This document shows positions 1-8,823 of a stretch of 64,000 nucleotides of DNA, one piece after another. The notes beneath the pieces were generated by a model. The model ran no database searches. It saw only the letters and a program-made list of their open reading frames with translations, and was not told the DNA's origin. The first letter of the stretch is position 1. Every line of letters begins with the position of its first letter. The DNA is from Polyangiaceae bacterium. GTDB taxonomy: Bacteria; Myxococcota_A; Polyangia; Polyangiales; Polyangiaceae. The stretch is from contig JADJXL010000020.1 of the NCBI GenBank assembly GCA_016715885.1, positions 930,001 through 994,000 on the forward strand, written 5' to 3'. The position numbers and the translations under genes are program-made.

Positions 1-255
1 TTCGGTGTACCGAGGCGAGTGAAAGCAGCAGCCGCACAGCAGGATCTCTCGCGCCTGCAGAGTCGACCTCGCCCTACTGCGCGCGCGCCGCGTGGCCGCA
101 GCGACGAAGAGCGTTCGCCTCGACAAACAAGCAAGGCTCCGCGCCATCCAGCAAGCAAGGGCGCCGCTCCGCGTCCACGCACCGATGACGAACGACCGAA
201 ACGAGGCCCGACCAATCGACAAGCCTCCACAAGGCCGCGCCGAGACCGCCCGTAG
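1..255 (+). CDS. C-terminal tail of a basic Arg/Pro-rich protein (partial)
   Basis: The reading frame is open from the left window edge to a TAG at 253-255, and the gene body lies outside the window. The visible 84 residues are extremely basic and low in complexity, with Arg/Pro/Ser/Lys and two related blocks, RSDEERSPR and RTDDERPKR. Tails of this kind are common on RNA-binding enzymes such as DEAD-box helicases and pseudouridine synthases, but no catalytic domain can be seen here. The frame is convergent with the minus-strand ATPase gene that stops at 274, which makes a plus-strand gene end plausible. A GTG at 19 could be an internal start, but I read this as a tail. Confidence 0.45.
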   Translation, partial: FGVPRRVKAAAAQQDLSRLQSRPRPTARAPRGRSDEERSPRQTSKAPRHPASKGAAPRPRTDDERPKRGPTNRQASTRPRRDRP

Positions 256-273
256 GGCTTGGACAAACCGTCG

Positions 274-1437
274 CTAAAGCTGCGAAAAACGCCCCGTACG
301 AAACGAAGCTTCGAGAAGCTGCGCGACGCGCTTCTCGAGTTCTCGTGCGCGCGGATCGGTCACGGACGCGAGCGCCGTCTTGATTTCGCCGAGCGCCTTC
401 AACTGGCTGAAGAGCTGCACGTCGCCGAGCGCAGCACCACCTGTGAGCAGTTGGCGAATGCGATCGATCTCGGCCGCGAGCGCATCGACGCCGACACCGA
501 GCGCTCCGACGCGACGTCGATCCGGGTGTTCCCGGAAAAACGCTTCGAGCACGGGCTGCACCACACCTTCCAAAATCGCGGCTTGATCTTGGTTGTTCCA
601 AATGTGTTTGAGCACAAAGAAATCGCTCGGGTCGGTCGTCGAGCGTCCGTCGAGATAAGCACTGGCTGCGAACAGCTTGAGCATCTTCACGACGCGGCGA
701 TCGGAGAGGGAAATGCCCTCGGCCCTGATCTGAAAAACGATGCCCTTGTAGGCAGACAAGAAGCTGTCGGAGAAGTTCATCCTTCCGCCGAAGCTCTTGC
801 CCAAGTCCGCAAGTTCTCGTGCTGCAACGACCGGTCGAAGCCCTTCGCCGGACATCTGACGGATCTCGTGCTGGATGCCGCGCTGGAGCAATTCGTTGAA
901 GTGATACGCGTCGAGGTTGTCCGAGTGCACGCGGAGGAGAAAGCGGTCGAAGATGGCGTTGAGCGTTTCGTCTCCGGGCACTTCGTTCGACGCGGCGAAC
1001 ACGCTGATGAGCGGACAGCGCATGACCTTGCCGCCGCTCGTGAACTTGCGTTCGTTGAGCAGCGTGAGCAGCGTATTGAGGATGGCGCTGTTCGCCTTGA
1101 AGACTTCGTCGAGAAAAACGATCTCGGCTTCGGGCAGCATGCCTTGCGTGTTGCGACGGTAGGTGCCTTCGCGGAAGGCAACGATGTCGACCGGTCCGAA
1201 GATCTCGTTCGGTTCCGTAAAACGCGTGAGCAAGTACTCGAAGTACTGCGCTTGCATGAGCTCGGCGAGCGACCGGATGAGGGCGCTTTTTGCAGTGCCC
1301 GGTGGGCCGAGCAAAGCGCAGTGTTCACCGGCGACGACCGAGATCATCAGCAGACGAATGATTTCGTCTTTGCCGAGAAATTGTCGTTCGAGTGTGTTGG
1401 CGAGTTGCCTGAGTCGCTCGTGCAGAGGCGCGGACAT
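274..1437 (-). CDS. MoxR/RavA-type AAA+ ATPase
   Basis: A 387-residue AAA+ ATPase of the MoxR family, closest in layout to RavA: an N-terminal ATPase core followed by a long helical C-terminal region. Walker A GPPGTAKS is at residues 44-51, Walker B IVFLDE at 106-111, and sensor 1 FAASNE at about 147-152. RavA-like ATPases work as chaperones with a von Willebrand-factor-A partner. No such partner lies in the 273 bases downstream inside the window. The open frame reaches back to 1548, but the ATG at 1437 (MSAPLHERL) matches where family members start and the extra 37 residues look non-coding. Family assignment is firm; the substrate is unknown. Confidence 0.9.
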   Translation of the reverse strand: MSAPLHERLRQLANTLERQFLGKDEIIRLLMISVVAGEHCALLGPPGTAKSALIRSLAELMQAQYFEYLLTRFTEPNEIFGPVDIVAFREGTYRRNTQGMLPEAEIVFLDEVFKANSAILNTLLTLLNERKFTSGGKVMRCPLISVFAASNEVPGDETLNAIFDRFLLRVHSDNLDAYHFNELLQRGIQHEIRQMSGEGLRPVVAARELADLGKSFGGRMNFSDSFLSAYKGIVFQIRAEGISLSDRRVVKMLKLFAASAYLDGRSTTDPSDFFVLKHIWNNQDQAAILEGVVQPVLEAFFREHPDRRRVGALGVGVDALAAEIDRIRQLLTGGAALGDVQLFSQLKALGEIKTALASVTDPRARELEKRVAQLLEASFRTGRFSQL

Positions 1438-1544
1438 CGCACTCGGATGCGTACCACAACGCGCGCAGCAGCCGGATGCGATTGTGCGGGGCGAATTGAA
1501 TGCCGACGCGGATGGGAAAGTGGGGCGTCGGAAAACGTTGGTCG

Positions 1545-1582
1545 TCAAATGAAAACTACCCGGGCGTGAGAACGCACCGGGT
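1545..1582 (-). terminator. Rho-independent terminator after the tRNA-Gly pair
   Basis: Read on the minus strand, a 10-bp stem (ACCCGG plus GCGT, with one bulged T) closes a TCTC loop and is followed by AGTTTTCATTT. It lies just downstream of the two minus-strand tRNA genes and upstream of the ATPase gene, so it probably ends the tRNA transcript. Confidence 0.6.
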
Positions 1583-1593
1583 AATTTTGCGAC

Positions 1594-1669
<76 letters not shown>

Positions 1670-1701
1670 AGTATGGCTGCATTATACTGCGAATTTTCGA
1701 G

Positions 1702-1773
<72 letters not shown>

Positions 1774-1793
1774 AAAAGGCTGTCTTAGGGCGC

Positions 1794-1815
1794 GTCCTGA
1801 CGGGTACATCAGGAC
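1794..1815. repeat. Inverted repeat upstream of the tRNA pair
   Basis: A perfect 7-bp inverted repeat, GTCCTGA ... TCAGGAC, with an 8-base loop sits 21 bases upstream of the promoter-proximal tRNA-Gly. It may be an operator or simply part of the leader. No good -10/-35 pair could be assigned. The rest of 1774-2056 shows nothing that I can support as a gene. Confidence 0.35.
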
Positions 1816-2056
1816 AATCCTTACGAGCGCCTTGCCACGGACTGAAGCACTGCTTCAACCGAGGCGGGCCATTCCTACTAGCGGTTGTCGAAACTGTCAA
1901 GGGCTGCGCCCAAGGCGTTTGCTTCTTTGAATTCCAGGAGTATCTTGTTCGGGCCGCTGCATCGGACGGCCTGACCGGAGCGCAACTCCGGGGCCTCATG
2001 GGGAATGCAGCACGGCGACGCGGGCACGACGCCCGCTGCCGATTGATGGGGGGAAC

Positions 2057-3328
2057 ATGAACGAACAGCAGGCTTTGCGTGTCCACAACACCGACACCAA
2101 CGTAGAGGCGTCGCACTTCACTCAAACCCAGAAGGAAGTACGATCCGGAATTTTCGCCAAGGGGCGACGAGACGGCAGCGGGTGGGGACTCGTTCTTGCC
2201 GGTTTCGACGGCGAGCTTCGGCCCGTCATGCTGACCGATGGCGCCGTCGTCGGAACGACGTCGAAAGATGCACCAATCGACGGCAAAGGAATCGCTGGCG
2301 AGCACGTGCGCGTGAACGTGCGTGCCGACGGTTGCTACGTCGAAGACCTTGGTGCGCCGCAAGGCACGTACGTCAACGGCGTTCGCGCCAGGCGCATCGG
2401 CCTCAGCCACGGCGATGTCGTCCGCCTCGGCGAAACCCTTGGTATTTTCGTCGAGCGCGATCTCAGCACGTACGCGGGTCCGAGCATGCGCACGGGCACG
2501 CTCGTACACGGCCCACGTCAACGCAAGGATTGGATCGATCCCATCCTCGAGCTCGTCAAGAACGGTTCCTGCGTCTGCATCGAAGGCGCTCCCGGCACGG
2601 GCAAACGCACGATGGCCAAGCTTGCAGCAGCCGTGCGTGAAGGCGTCGGTGACATCGTCACGGTCGATGGATCGGGCGAAGCCAAACCCGTCGTGCCCGC
2701 AGGGGTTCGTCCCATGACATGGGTCGTGCTCCACGCGGATCGCCTTCCACGTCCACAACAACTCGAGATCGCGCACGCGGTCGGACGAACCAACGGCGTC
2801 GCCGTGATCGCCACCGTAAGCCAACCGCTCGATCGCGCCGTCGGCGACGGCAAACTCGCACCATGGTTTGCCTCGCTGTTCTCGGGCAAACGCGTCACGA
2901 TCACGCCGCTCGAGCACCGACGCGAGGACATTCCGGCCATCGTGCGAGACATCGCCGATCGTCGCGGCATCGCGCTCGAGCGCATCACGCCGGAATTGCT
3001 CGATGCGCTCGTGCGCGCAGGCTGGCCCGGCGGAATCCCTCAACTCGAAGCGACGCTCGTGGCCGCTGCCGATGCGACCGAAGCAACGTCGCCCATCGAG
3101 CCGTCGGCCGTCGTGTCGACGCTTGCTCGTGCCAATCGCACCAAGCCTTCGCTTCCGCCAGCCGCCGATCCGGCGCTCGCTCGCGCACGCCTCGAAGACG
3201 CACTCGCGCGTGCCAACGGGTCGGTCGCATCCGCCGCACGATCGCTCGGCATGTCGCGACAAGCCATCTATCGCGAAGCCGAACGCCTCGGCCTCGACAT
3301 TGCCAGGCGCAAGTTCTCGCGCAGTTGA
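2057..3328 (+). CDS. FHA domain / NtrC-like AAA / Fis-type HTH regulator
   Basis: A 423-residue protein with three parts. Residues about 60-130 form an FHA phosphothreonine-binding domain (GIAGEHVRV, then GTYVNG at about 103-108). A reduced AAA+ module has Walker A GAPGTGKRT (177-185) and WPGGIPQLE, in place of the usual WPGN.REL motif. A C-terminal Fis-like helix-turn-helix contains SAARSLGMSRQAIYREAERLG. This is the plan of myxobacterial sigma54 enhancer-binding proteins in which FHA replaces the response-regulator receiver. No GAFTGA motif is visible, so it may not be able to remodel sigma54 holoenzyme. It presumably receives input from Ser/Thr kinases. The ATG is preceded by a GGGGGG ribosome-binding stretch. 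Confidence 0.8.
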   Translation: MNEQQALRVHNTDTNVEASHFTQTQKEVRSGIFAKGRRDGSGWGLVLAGFDGELRPVMLTDGAVVGTTSKDAPIDGKGIAGEHVRVNVRADGCYVEDLGAPQGTYVNGVRARRIGLSHGDVVRLGETLGIFVERDLSTYAGPSMRTGTLVHGPRQRKDWIDPILELVKNGSCVCIEGAPGTGKRTMAKLAAAVREGVGDIVTVDGSGEAKPVVPAGVRPMTWVVLHADRLPRPQQLEIAHAVGRTNGVAVIATVSQPLDRAVGDGKLAPWFASLFSGKRVTITPLEHRREDIPAIVRDIADRRGIALERITPELLDALVRAGWPGGIPQLEATLVAAADATEATSPIEPSAVVSTLARANRTKPSLPPAADPALARARLEDALARANGSVASAARSLGMSRQAIYREAERLGLDIARRKFSRS

Positions 3329-3351
3329 CTCGCTTGTCCTGCCTACCTCGC

Positions 3352-3369
3352 TTACCGTTTCAACGGTAA
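3352..3369. terminator. Bidirectional terminator hairpin between convergent genes
   Basis: TTACCGT, a TTCA loop and ACGGTAA form a perfect 7-bp stem between the FHA regulator gene and the convergent MEMO-family gene. The TGA stop of the minus-strand gene (3362-3360) falls in the loop, and A/T runs flank the stem. It could serve both transcripts. Confidence 0.55.
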
Positions 3370-4589
3370 AACCCTACCGACGCGTGACTCACGATCGATC
3401 CTTCCTGAGGATCGACGCACTGATCGTAGTGCAACACTTCGCCCATCGTTCCTTCGGGTAAAACGCGCAGCGCCGTGTAAATCGGACCAAGTCCGCACAC
3501 GCGCCGCGCATGCAGGTCCTCGCGGACGTGAAAGTAAAACCCACGCGCATCACGCTCGACCATCCGCGTGATGGACTCGTGGTCACGCTTCGCAAGCGCA
3601 TCACGCTCGGGTGCATGTAGCGGTCTCGCGTCGCCGAAGCGAGGTCCCACATGCGCGAGATCCGCACCCATCACGACGAAACTGCGCTCCCTGCGACGCT
3701 CGACGAGCTCACGCAGTGCAACGAGGAACGACTCGGTTGCCGCATCTCTCGAAGGCTCCTGCGCGGCTGAGATCACACGTCCCAAGCCGCATAAAATGGG
3801 CACGATCCGCACCGGCCTTGCACCGAGCAAGTGGCGCAAGAACACGATTTGAAACTCGAGCGAGTGTTCACCTTTGTGCAGGTACTCGTCTTCTTTGACG
3901 TCGAAGCGAGCTCGCGACGCAAGCCATGCAATCGCCTCGCGATCAGGAGACATCGCGCCAAGCGGCGTGGCGAATGGTTTGTCGCAGACGGCGAAAGGTT
4001 GTCGCATCGGCATGTGGGACGTGCCGAGTACGAAGATCGTGTCCACTTCGTCTGGCAACGATTCGGAGAGCGCCGCGTACGCATGACCGTAACCCACCGA
4101 TGCTCGCCAAAGATCCATGTGCGGAGCGCAGAGCCCCACCATGCGCGGGCGACGTGCAACTCGCGCTGCCTTTGCCAAACAGTCGTTCTCGATGAACCGC
4201 CGCAGCGCTTTCGGATCAGCGTGATACGCACTGCCCGCGTGCTGCGCCGGTCGTTCACTCCGAGACTTGAACGCAGCAACGACCTCACGCCGCCTTTCCA
4301 AATAACGCGGCGAATCCAAAAAGTACGCAGCGTCTAGCTCGGCGACGAGCTGCCTCACGACCGCTGCGTCAATCGTTTGACCTGCAATCGAACTGGCCTG
4401 CCGAGCCAACGCGTCGATCGATCTCGTGCCATCCATGCTCATCACAACAGGCGCGAGATCACCTCGAATGGCGAGCGCCGTCGGAGCAATCCCCTCCCCG
4501 TCCCTCAACATCAGCGCTCGACCGAACGCATCATGAAGAACGAAAATGGTCTCGATCGAACGAAGCCGCGGGTGACTGTTCGTCTCCAT
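3360..4589 (-). CDS. MEMO-family protein (AmmeMemoRadiSam system protein B)
   Basis: 409 residues. The C-terminal two thirds match the MEMO1/AMMECR-associated family, which resembles class III extradiol dioxygenases. Visible motifs include CAPHMDLWRAS, VLGTSHMPM, KGEHSLEFQIVFLRHLLG and MGADLAHVGPRFG; the His residues correspond to the metal-like site of the family. The N-terminal ~100 residues (MDGTRSIDALARQ) resemble a small PqqD-like winged domain that often precedes MEMO in bacteria. The usual partners, an AMMECR1 protein and a radical SAM enzyme, are not adjacent. The open frame extends to 4727. The ATG at 4589 has a GGGGGG Shine-Dalgarno and leaves a 98-bp divergent promoter gap to the next gene, so I chose it. 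Confidence 0.85.
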   Translation of the reverse strand: METNSHPRLRSIETIFVLHDAFGRALMLRDGEGIAPTALAIRGDLAPVVMSMDGTRSIDALARQASSIAGQTIDAAVVRQLVAELDAAYFLDSPRYLERRREVVAAFKSRSERPAQHAGSAYHADPKALRRFIENDCLAKAARVARRPRMVGLCAPHMDLWRASVGYGHAYAALSESLPDEVDTIFVLGTSHMPMRQPFAVCDKPFATPLGAMSPDREAIAWLASRARFDVKEDEYLHKGEHSLEFQIVFLRHLLGARPVRIVPILCGLGRVISAAQEPSRDAATESFLVALRELVERRRERSFVVMGADLAHVGPRFGDARPLHAPERDALAKRDHESITRMVERDARGFYFHVREDLHARRVCGLGPIYTALRVLPEGTMGEVLHYDQCVDPQEGSIVSHASVGFYR

Positions 4590-4687
4590 GACGCACCCCC
4601 CACGAACAATAGCGTGCCGCATGCCGCTCGACTTCAGTTCGCGCTTGGCGCAGTCGCAATCGTTTCGACATATTCTCTGCCGCGCAG

Positions 4688-5245
4688 ATGGCCCGCTCCA
4701 ACTCGACCGATCGTTCGTCCCGAGCACACCCTCGACAAAGTGACCGCGATGTAGAGAAGAAACTCTTCGGTGAGCTCGAAGCGGTCTATCGCGACGTCGA
4801 CGCGGTGCTCCACGAAGACTCGTGCCCCGCGACCACCGAGTGCTGCCGGTTTGGAATTACGGGACGCGAGCCGTACGTAACCTCGATTGAAGTTGCGCTC
4901 GTCGAACGCGGCATCGCACGCCGCGGCGGCGCCCGTGCGCTTGGTCGCGCGCCGAAGCCGCTTCAGCAAGAAACGCCCGTTCGCAATGACAAACGTCGGC
5001 TCGACATGGTCGACGAAGAGCCGTGCCCGCTGCTCGATGCAAACGGCCGATGCTCCGTTTACGACGCACGACCGTTTGGCTGCCGCACGTACTACTGCGA
5101 GCGAGCGACGCGATCGAGTGGGCTCGGGCAACGCGACATCAACGAATTCGTACGAAGGATCAAAGACATCGCCGCACGCCACACGACGGGCGGTGATCAA
5201 GGCAAGCCGCTGCGTCGCGCGCTCACGTCCGTTCGACCGCGATGA
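4688..5245 (+). CDS. YkgJ-type Cys-cluster (zinc/iron-chelating) protein
   Basis: 185 residues. The cysteines are arranged as in the YkgJ/PF03692 family of putative metal-binding proteins. An N-terminal CPATTECC cluster is followed by EPCPLLD.NGRCSVYDARPFGCRTYYC in the second half. The first ~25 residues are polar and probably disordered. It is divergent from the MEMO-family gene. At its 3' end it overlaps the convergent rel gene by 23 bases. The biochemical role of the family is poorly known. Confidence 0.8.
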   Translation: MARSNSTDRSSRAHPRQSDRDVEKKLFGELEAVYRDVDAVLHEDSCPATTECCRFGITGREPYVTSIEVALVERGIARRGGARALGRAPKPLQQETPVRNDKRRLDMVDEEPCPLLDANGRCSVYDARPFGCRTYYCERATRSSGLGQRDINEFVRRIKDIAARHTTGGDQGKPLRRALTSVRPR

Positions 5246-7469
5246 CGCCCGGAATGCGTTGAAGCTGCCGAATGACGCCCTTCAACTGAGCGAGATCCGA
5301 GCACAGGAAGCTGAACGTATTCGTCGCTCGACCATCGTCGCCGGCGCGACACGTCGCTTCGCTGATGTTGATGCCTTGCTCGTGAAAGGTTTGTCCTACC
5401 GTCGCGAGGATGCCGGGACGATTGGCCGTCATGACGCGAAGCTGTACGGGCCGGTTGATCTTGGCGCGTGCATCCCATGAAATTTCGACGCGCCGCTCGG
5501 GATCGGTGTCGAGCGCTTTCGGGCAGTTTCGCCTGTGCACCGTGATTCCGCGTCCGCGCGAGATGAAGCCGACGATCTCGTCGCCAGGCAGCGGATTGCA
5601 GCACTTCGTGTATCGAACGAGAACGTCGTCAATCCCGTTCAGCTTGATGCCGTGACTGTCGCGACCAGTGACTTTGCGGACCAGCGACTCGATGCGGCTT
5701 TCCTTGAGCGACGCCGGAGGAACCGTCTCGGTCGCGCCTGCCTGAGGAGGAGCGAGGAACGCGATCACGTCACGCGCTGCATGCTTGCCGTAGCCGATAC
5801 CGATGAGCAGCTCGTCGAACGACTGCACGTTGAAGTGTTCGGTCAACTTGCGCAGCTCGGCTTCGTTTTTGGTCAAACGAGCCAGGCTGATGCCGCCTTG
5901 GTGCATCTCTTTTTCGAGCAGCTCGCGACCGAGCTTGAGGGACTTTTCGCGTTGATCGGCGCGCAGGTAGCTGCGGATGCGGCTCTTGGCGCGGCTCGTC
6001 GTGACGAAGTCGAGCCAGTCCTTGTTCGGATGCTGGTTCGGGTTCGTCATCACCTCGACGACGTCGCCATTGCGGAGCTTGTAACGCAAAGGAACGATCG
6101 CGCCGTTCGATCGCGCGCCCGAACAGTGATCACCGACTTGGCTGTGGATCGCGTACGCAAAGTCGATGGGCGTCGAGCCGCGAGGGAACACGCGCACATC
6201 GCCCTTCGGCGTGAAGACGTAAACTTCGTCTTGGAACAGATCGACCTTCACGCTCTCGAGGAATTCCGCCGGATCCTTCATGTCCTTTTGGAATTCCATG
6301 AGCTGGCGGAGCCACCCGAAACGCGCAGCGTCCTTCGGATCGATCCCCCCCGAGTTGCGCTCTTTGTAGCGCCAATGCGCCGCGATGCCTTGCTCGGCCA
6401 CGCGATGCATCTCGTGCGTGCGTATCTGCACCTCGATGCGTTCGCGCCCGGGACCAATCACCGTCGTGTGCAGCGATTGGTACATGTTGGGCTTGGGCAG
6501 CGCGACGTAGTCCTTGAAGCGACCCGGAACAGGCGTCCACTGTGAGTGGATGACGCCAAGCGTCGCGTAACAGTCGGCCACCGATTCGACCAGCACGCGG
6601 AATGCGATGACGTCGTAGACCTGATCGTAGTCGCACTGCTGCGCCTGCATTTTGCGCCAGATCGAATACAGGTGCTTCGCGCGGCCCGTGACTTCCGACG
6701 GAAATCCTTGCTCGGCAAGCTTGGCCGAAAGGACCTTCGATACATCGGTGATGTACTTGTCGCGCTCTTTTTTCGATCCGAGCACCTTTTGCGTCAGGTC
6801 CCCGTACGCTTGGGGCTCCAAGTACTTGAAGGCCAAGTCTTCGAGCTCGCTCTTGAATCGCGCGATGCCGAGTCGATTGGCGAGAGGCGCGTAGATCTCC
6901 ATCGTCTCGCGCGCAATGCGATCCTGCGCCTCGGGCTTCATGTGCTCGAGCGTCCGCATGTTGTCCAAGCGATCGCAAAGCTTCACGAGCAGCACGCGAA
7001 TGTCGCGTGCCATCGCAATCAGCATTTTGCGGAAATTTTCCGCTTGGCGGTCTTCCTTCGATACGAAGTTGATCTTCGACAGCTTCGTGACGCCATCGAC
7101 GAGAAACGCGACTTCCGCGCCGAAAATCCGCTCGATGTCCGAAAGCGTCGCGAGAGTGTCTTCGACGACGTCGTGCAAGAGGCCCGCAATGACACTGGCC
7201 GCATCGAGCCGAAGATCGATGATGACTGCGGCAACGGATATCGGGTGCGAAAAGTACGGATCGCCGCTTTTTCGCGTTTGTCCCTTATGCGCTTCCGAGG
7301 CAAACTCGTAAGCACGGGCGATGAGCTCGACGTCGGCCCCTGGATGGTATTCCTGGACCCGACGGATTAGCTCTTGCGACGTCAGCATACGATTTTCGGC
7401 CGATGCACCAGCATCGCCCTGTTGCTTGACGCTAACATCCCGCACCTGGCGCGGCAATTCTGTGACCAT
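5223..7469 (-). CDS. rel: Bifunctional (p)ppGpp synthetase/hydrolase (RelA/SpoT)
   Basis: About 748 residues with the full Rel architecture. The N-terminal HD hydrolase has GLLHDVVEDT and KLCDRLDNMRTL. The synthetase domain has YDVIAFRVLV, GRFKDYVALPKPNMYQSLHT and EVQIRTHEMHRVAEQGIAAHW. TGS (VYVFTPKGDVRVFPRG), a Cys-containing zinc-finger region (YTKCCNPLPGD) and a C-terminal ACT domain follow. Both catalytic centres look intact, so it should make and degrade the alarmone. The open frame reaches 7544, overlapping the divergent hemW start. Candidate starts are 7469 (used here) and 7388 (MLTSQELI), the latter giving the length nearest to other myxobacterial Rel proteins. Confidence 0.95.
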   Translation of the reverse strand: MVTELPRQVRDVSVKQQGDAGASAENRMLTSQELIRRVQEYHPGADVELIARAYEFASEAHKGQTRKSGDPYFSHPISVAAVIIDLRLDAASVIAGLLHDVVEDTLATLSDIERIFGAEVAFLVDGVTKLSKINFVSKEDRQAENFRKMLIAMARDIRVLLVKLCDRLDNMRTLEHMKPEAQDRIARETMEIYAPLANRLGIARFKSELEDLAFKYLEPQAYGDLTQKVLGSKKERDKYITDVSKVLSAKLAEQGFPSEVTGRAKHLYSIWRKMQAQQCDYDQVYDVIAFRVLVESVADCYATLGVIHSQWTPVPGRFKDYVALPKPNMYQSLHTTVIGPGRERIEVQIRTHEMHRVAEQGIAAHWRYKERNSGGIDPKDAARFGWLRQLMEFQKDMKDPAEFLESVKVDLFQDEVYVFTPKGDVRVFPRGSTPIDFAYAIHSQVGDHCSGARSNGAIVPLRYKLRNGDVVEVMTNPNQHPNKDWLDFVTTSRAKSRIRSYLRADQREKSLKLGRELLEKEMHQGGISLARLTKNEAELRKLTEHFNVQSFDELLIGIGYGKHAARDVIAFLAPPQAGATETVPPASLKESRIESLVRKVTGRDSHGIKLNGIDDVLVRYTKCCNPLPGDEIVGFISRGRGITVHRRNCPKALDTDPERRVEISWDARAKINRPVQLRVMTANRPGILATVGQTFHEQGINISEATCRAGDDGRATNTFSFLCSDLAQLKGVIRQLQRIPGVIAVERT

Positions 7470-7533
7470 GGCGCCCGCCTGTTCCCGCACTTCGCGCTTC
7501 TGCCCCTGTGATGCATTATACATTGGCGCAACC

Positions 7534-8760
7534 ATGATGCCCATCGGAGTCTACGTTCACTTCCCGTGGTGTCTCAAAAAGTGCCCCTACTGCGACTTCG
7601 TCTCTTTCGCCGAAGAACCTCGCATGATCGAGCACGAGCGATACGCCGACGCTGTCATCACCGAGCTCGAACGACGCGCTGAATCGTTCGCGGACCGAAC
7701 GCTCACGACGGTGTTTTTCGGCGGGGGCACACCTTCCCTTTGGGCACCTTCGGCCATCGGTCGCGTGCTCGATGCAATCGTACGTGCAGCAACGAACGTG
7801 ACGAACGACCTGGAGGTGACGGTCGAATGCAACCCGACGTCCCTCGATGAAGACAAAGCACGGGCGCTCGTGGATGTGGGCGTCAATCGGTTGAGTGTTG
7901 GCGTGCAAGGTACGGATCGCGAAAGGCTCGAGTTCCTTGGTCGGCTTCACGATGCACAAGGAGGCTTGGCAGCGGTCGCTGCAGCCGTGCGTGCGGGTGT
8001 GCCGCGCGTGAGTGCCGACCTGATCTATGGGATCGCCCTGCCAGAAGCAGGTTCGAGCGCACGATATCTCGCGGGAGGGCCCGTGCGCGAACAATCGCCG
8101 AACGATGCGGCGGCGGAAGCACGGCGAGTGGCTGAGACGGGGGTAACGCATGTGTCGGCGTACAGTTTGACGATCGAGCCGGGAACTCGTTTTGGTGAAT
8201 TATCGCGACGCGGCAAATTGCCCGTAGCAAGCGACGATGTCGTTGCGGATGCGTTCTTCGCGATCGAAGAAGCGCTCGGAGCAGCGGGGCTCGAACACTA
8301 CGAGATCTCGAACTACGCGCGACCTGGTCACGAAGCTCGGCACAACCTCGGATATTGGCGAGGGCACGACTACCTGGGCCTCGGTTGCGCGGCTTTTGGG
8401 ACGATCAGCGGAAAAGCTTCGGGGCAACGAGCTTCGTGGGCGCTTCGTTATCGGAACCTGATCGATCCTTCCCGGTACATGCGTGCAGCACTCGATCGCG
8501 CGGTGGATGTCGAAAGCGAAGAGGCTCTTGCGCCCGAAACGCGTCTTCGTGAACGGATCATGCTGGGTCTGCGCCTTCGAAGCGGATTCGATCTCGAGGA
8601 GGCCGCGTCGGATCTCGGGCAACCGGTTTGGACCGACGCACGACGCAAAGCAGCAGACCAGCTTTCGGCTCGAGGCAAGCTCGAGGTGCACGAAAACCGC
8701 CTTCGTATTCCGAAGCAAGCGTGGGTGCTCGCGGATGGGATCGCTGCGGAGTTGTTTTGA
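7534..8760 (+). CDS. hemW: HemW-like radical SAM protein (heme chaperone family)
   Basis: 408 residues. The radical SAM motif CLKKCPYC (Cys13, 17, 20) is followed by VFFGGGTPSLW, NRLSVGVQ and YSLTIEPGTRFG. A C-terminal HemW domain contains YLGLGCAAFG. The family was long annotated as oxygen-independent coproporphyrinogen oxidase, but HemW proteins bind heme and help insert it. The usual DLIYGLPGQT stretch is altered: after DLIYGIALPEAG comes about 18 extra residues before the next helix. ATG codons at 7534 and 7537 are both possible; the open frame upstream to 7321 is antisense to rel. Confidence 0.9.
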   Translation: MMPIGVYVHFPWCLKKCPYCDFVSFAEEPRMIEHERYADAVITELERRAESFADRTLTTVFFGGGTPSLWAPSAIGRVLDAIVRAATNVTNDLEVTVECNPTSLDEDKARALVDVGVNRLSVGVQGTDRERLEFLGRLHDAQGGLAAVAAAVRAGVPRVSADLIYGIALPEAGSSARYLAGGPVREQSPNDAAAEARRVAETGVTHVSAYSLTIEPGTRFGELSRRGKLPVASDDVVADAFFAIEEALGAAGLEHYEISNYARPGHEARHNLGYWRGHDYLGLGCAAFGTISGKASGQRASWALRYRNLIDPSRYMRAALDRAVDVESEEALAPETRLRERIMLGLRLRSGFDLEEAASDLGQPVWTDARRKAADQLSARGKLEVHENRLRIPKQAWVLADGIAAELF

Positions 8761-8823
8761 CAGCCAAAGATGCCGCCGTTTCATTGACCGACCACGCTGT
8801 GCCTCCTACGCTCGCGCGCCCGT

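Noticed and set aside
5223..5245. 23-bp overlap of the convergent ends of rel and the Cys-cluster gene as a regulatory device
   Set aside because: Short convergent 3' overlaps are common in compact genomes and nothing further supports a function.
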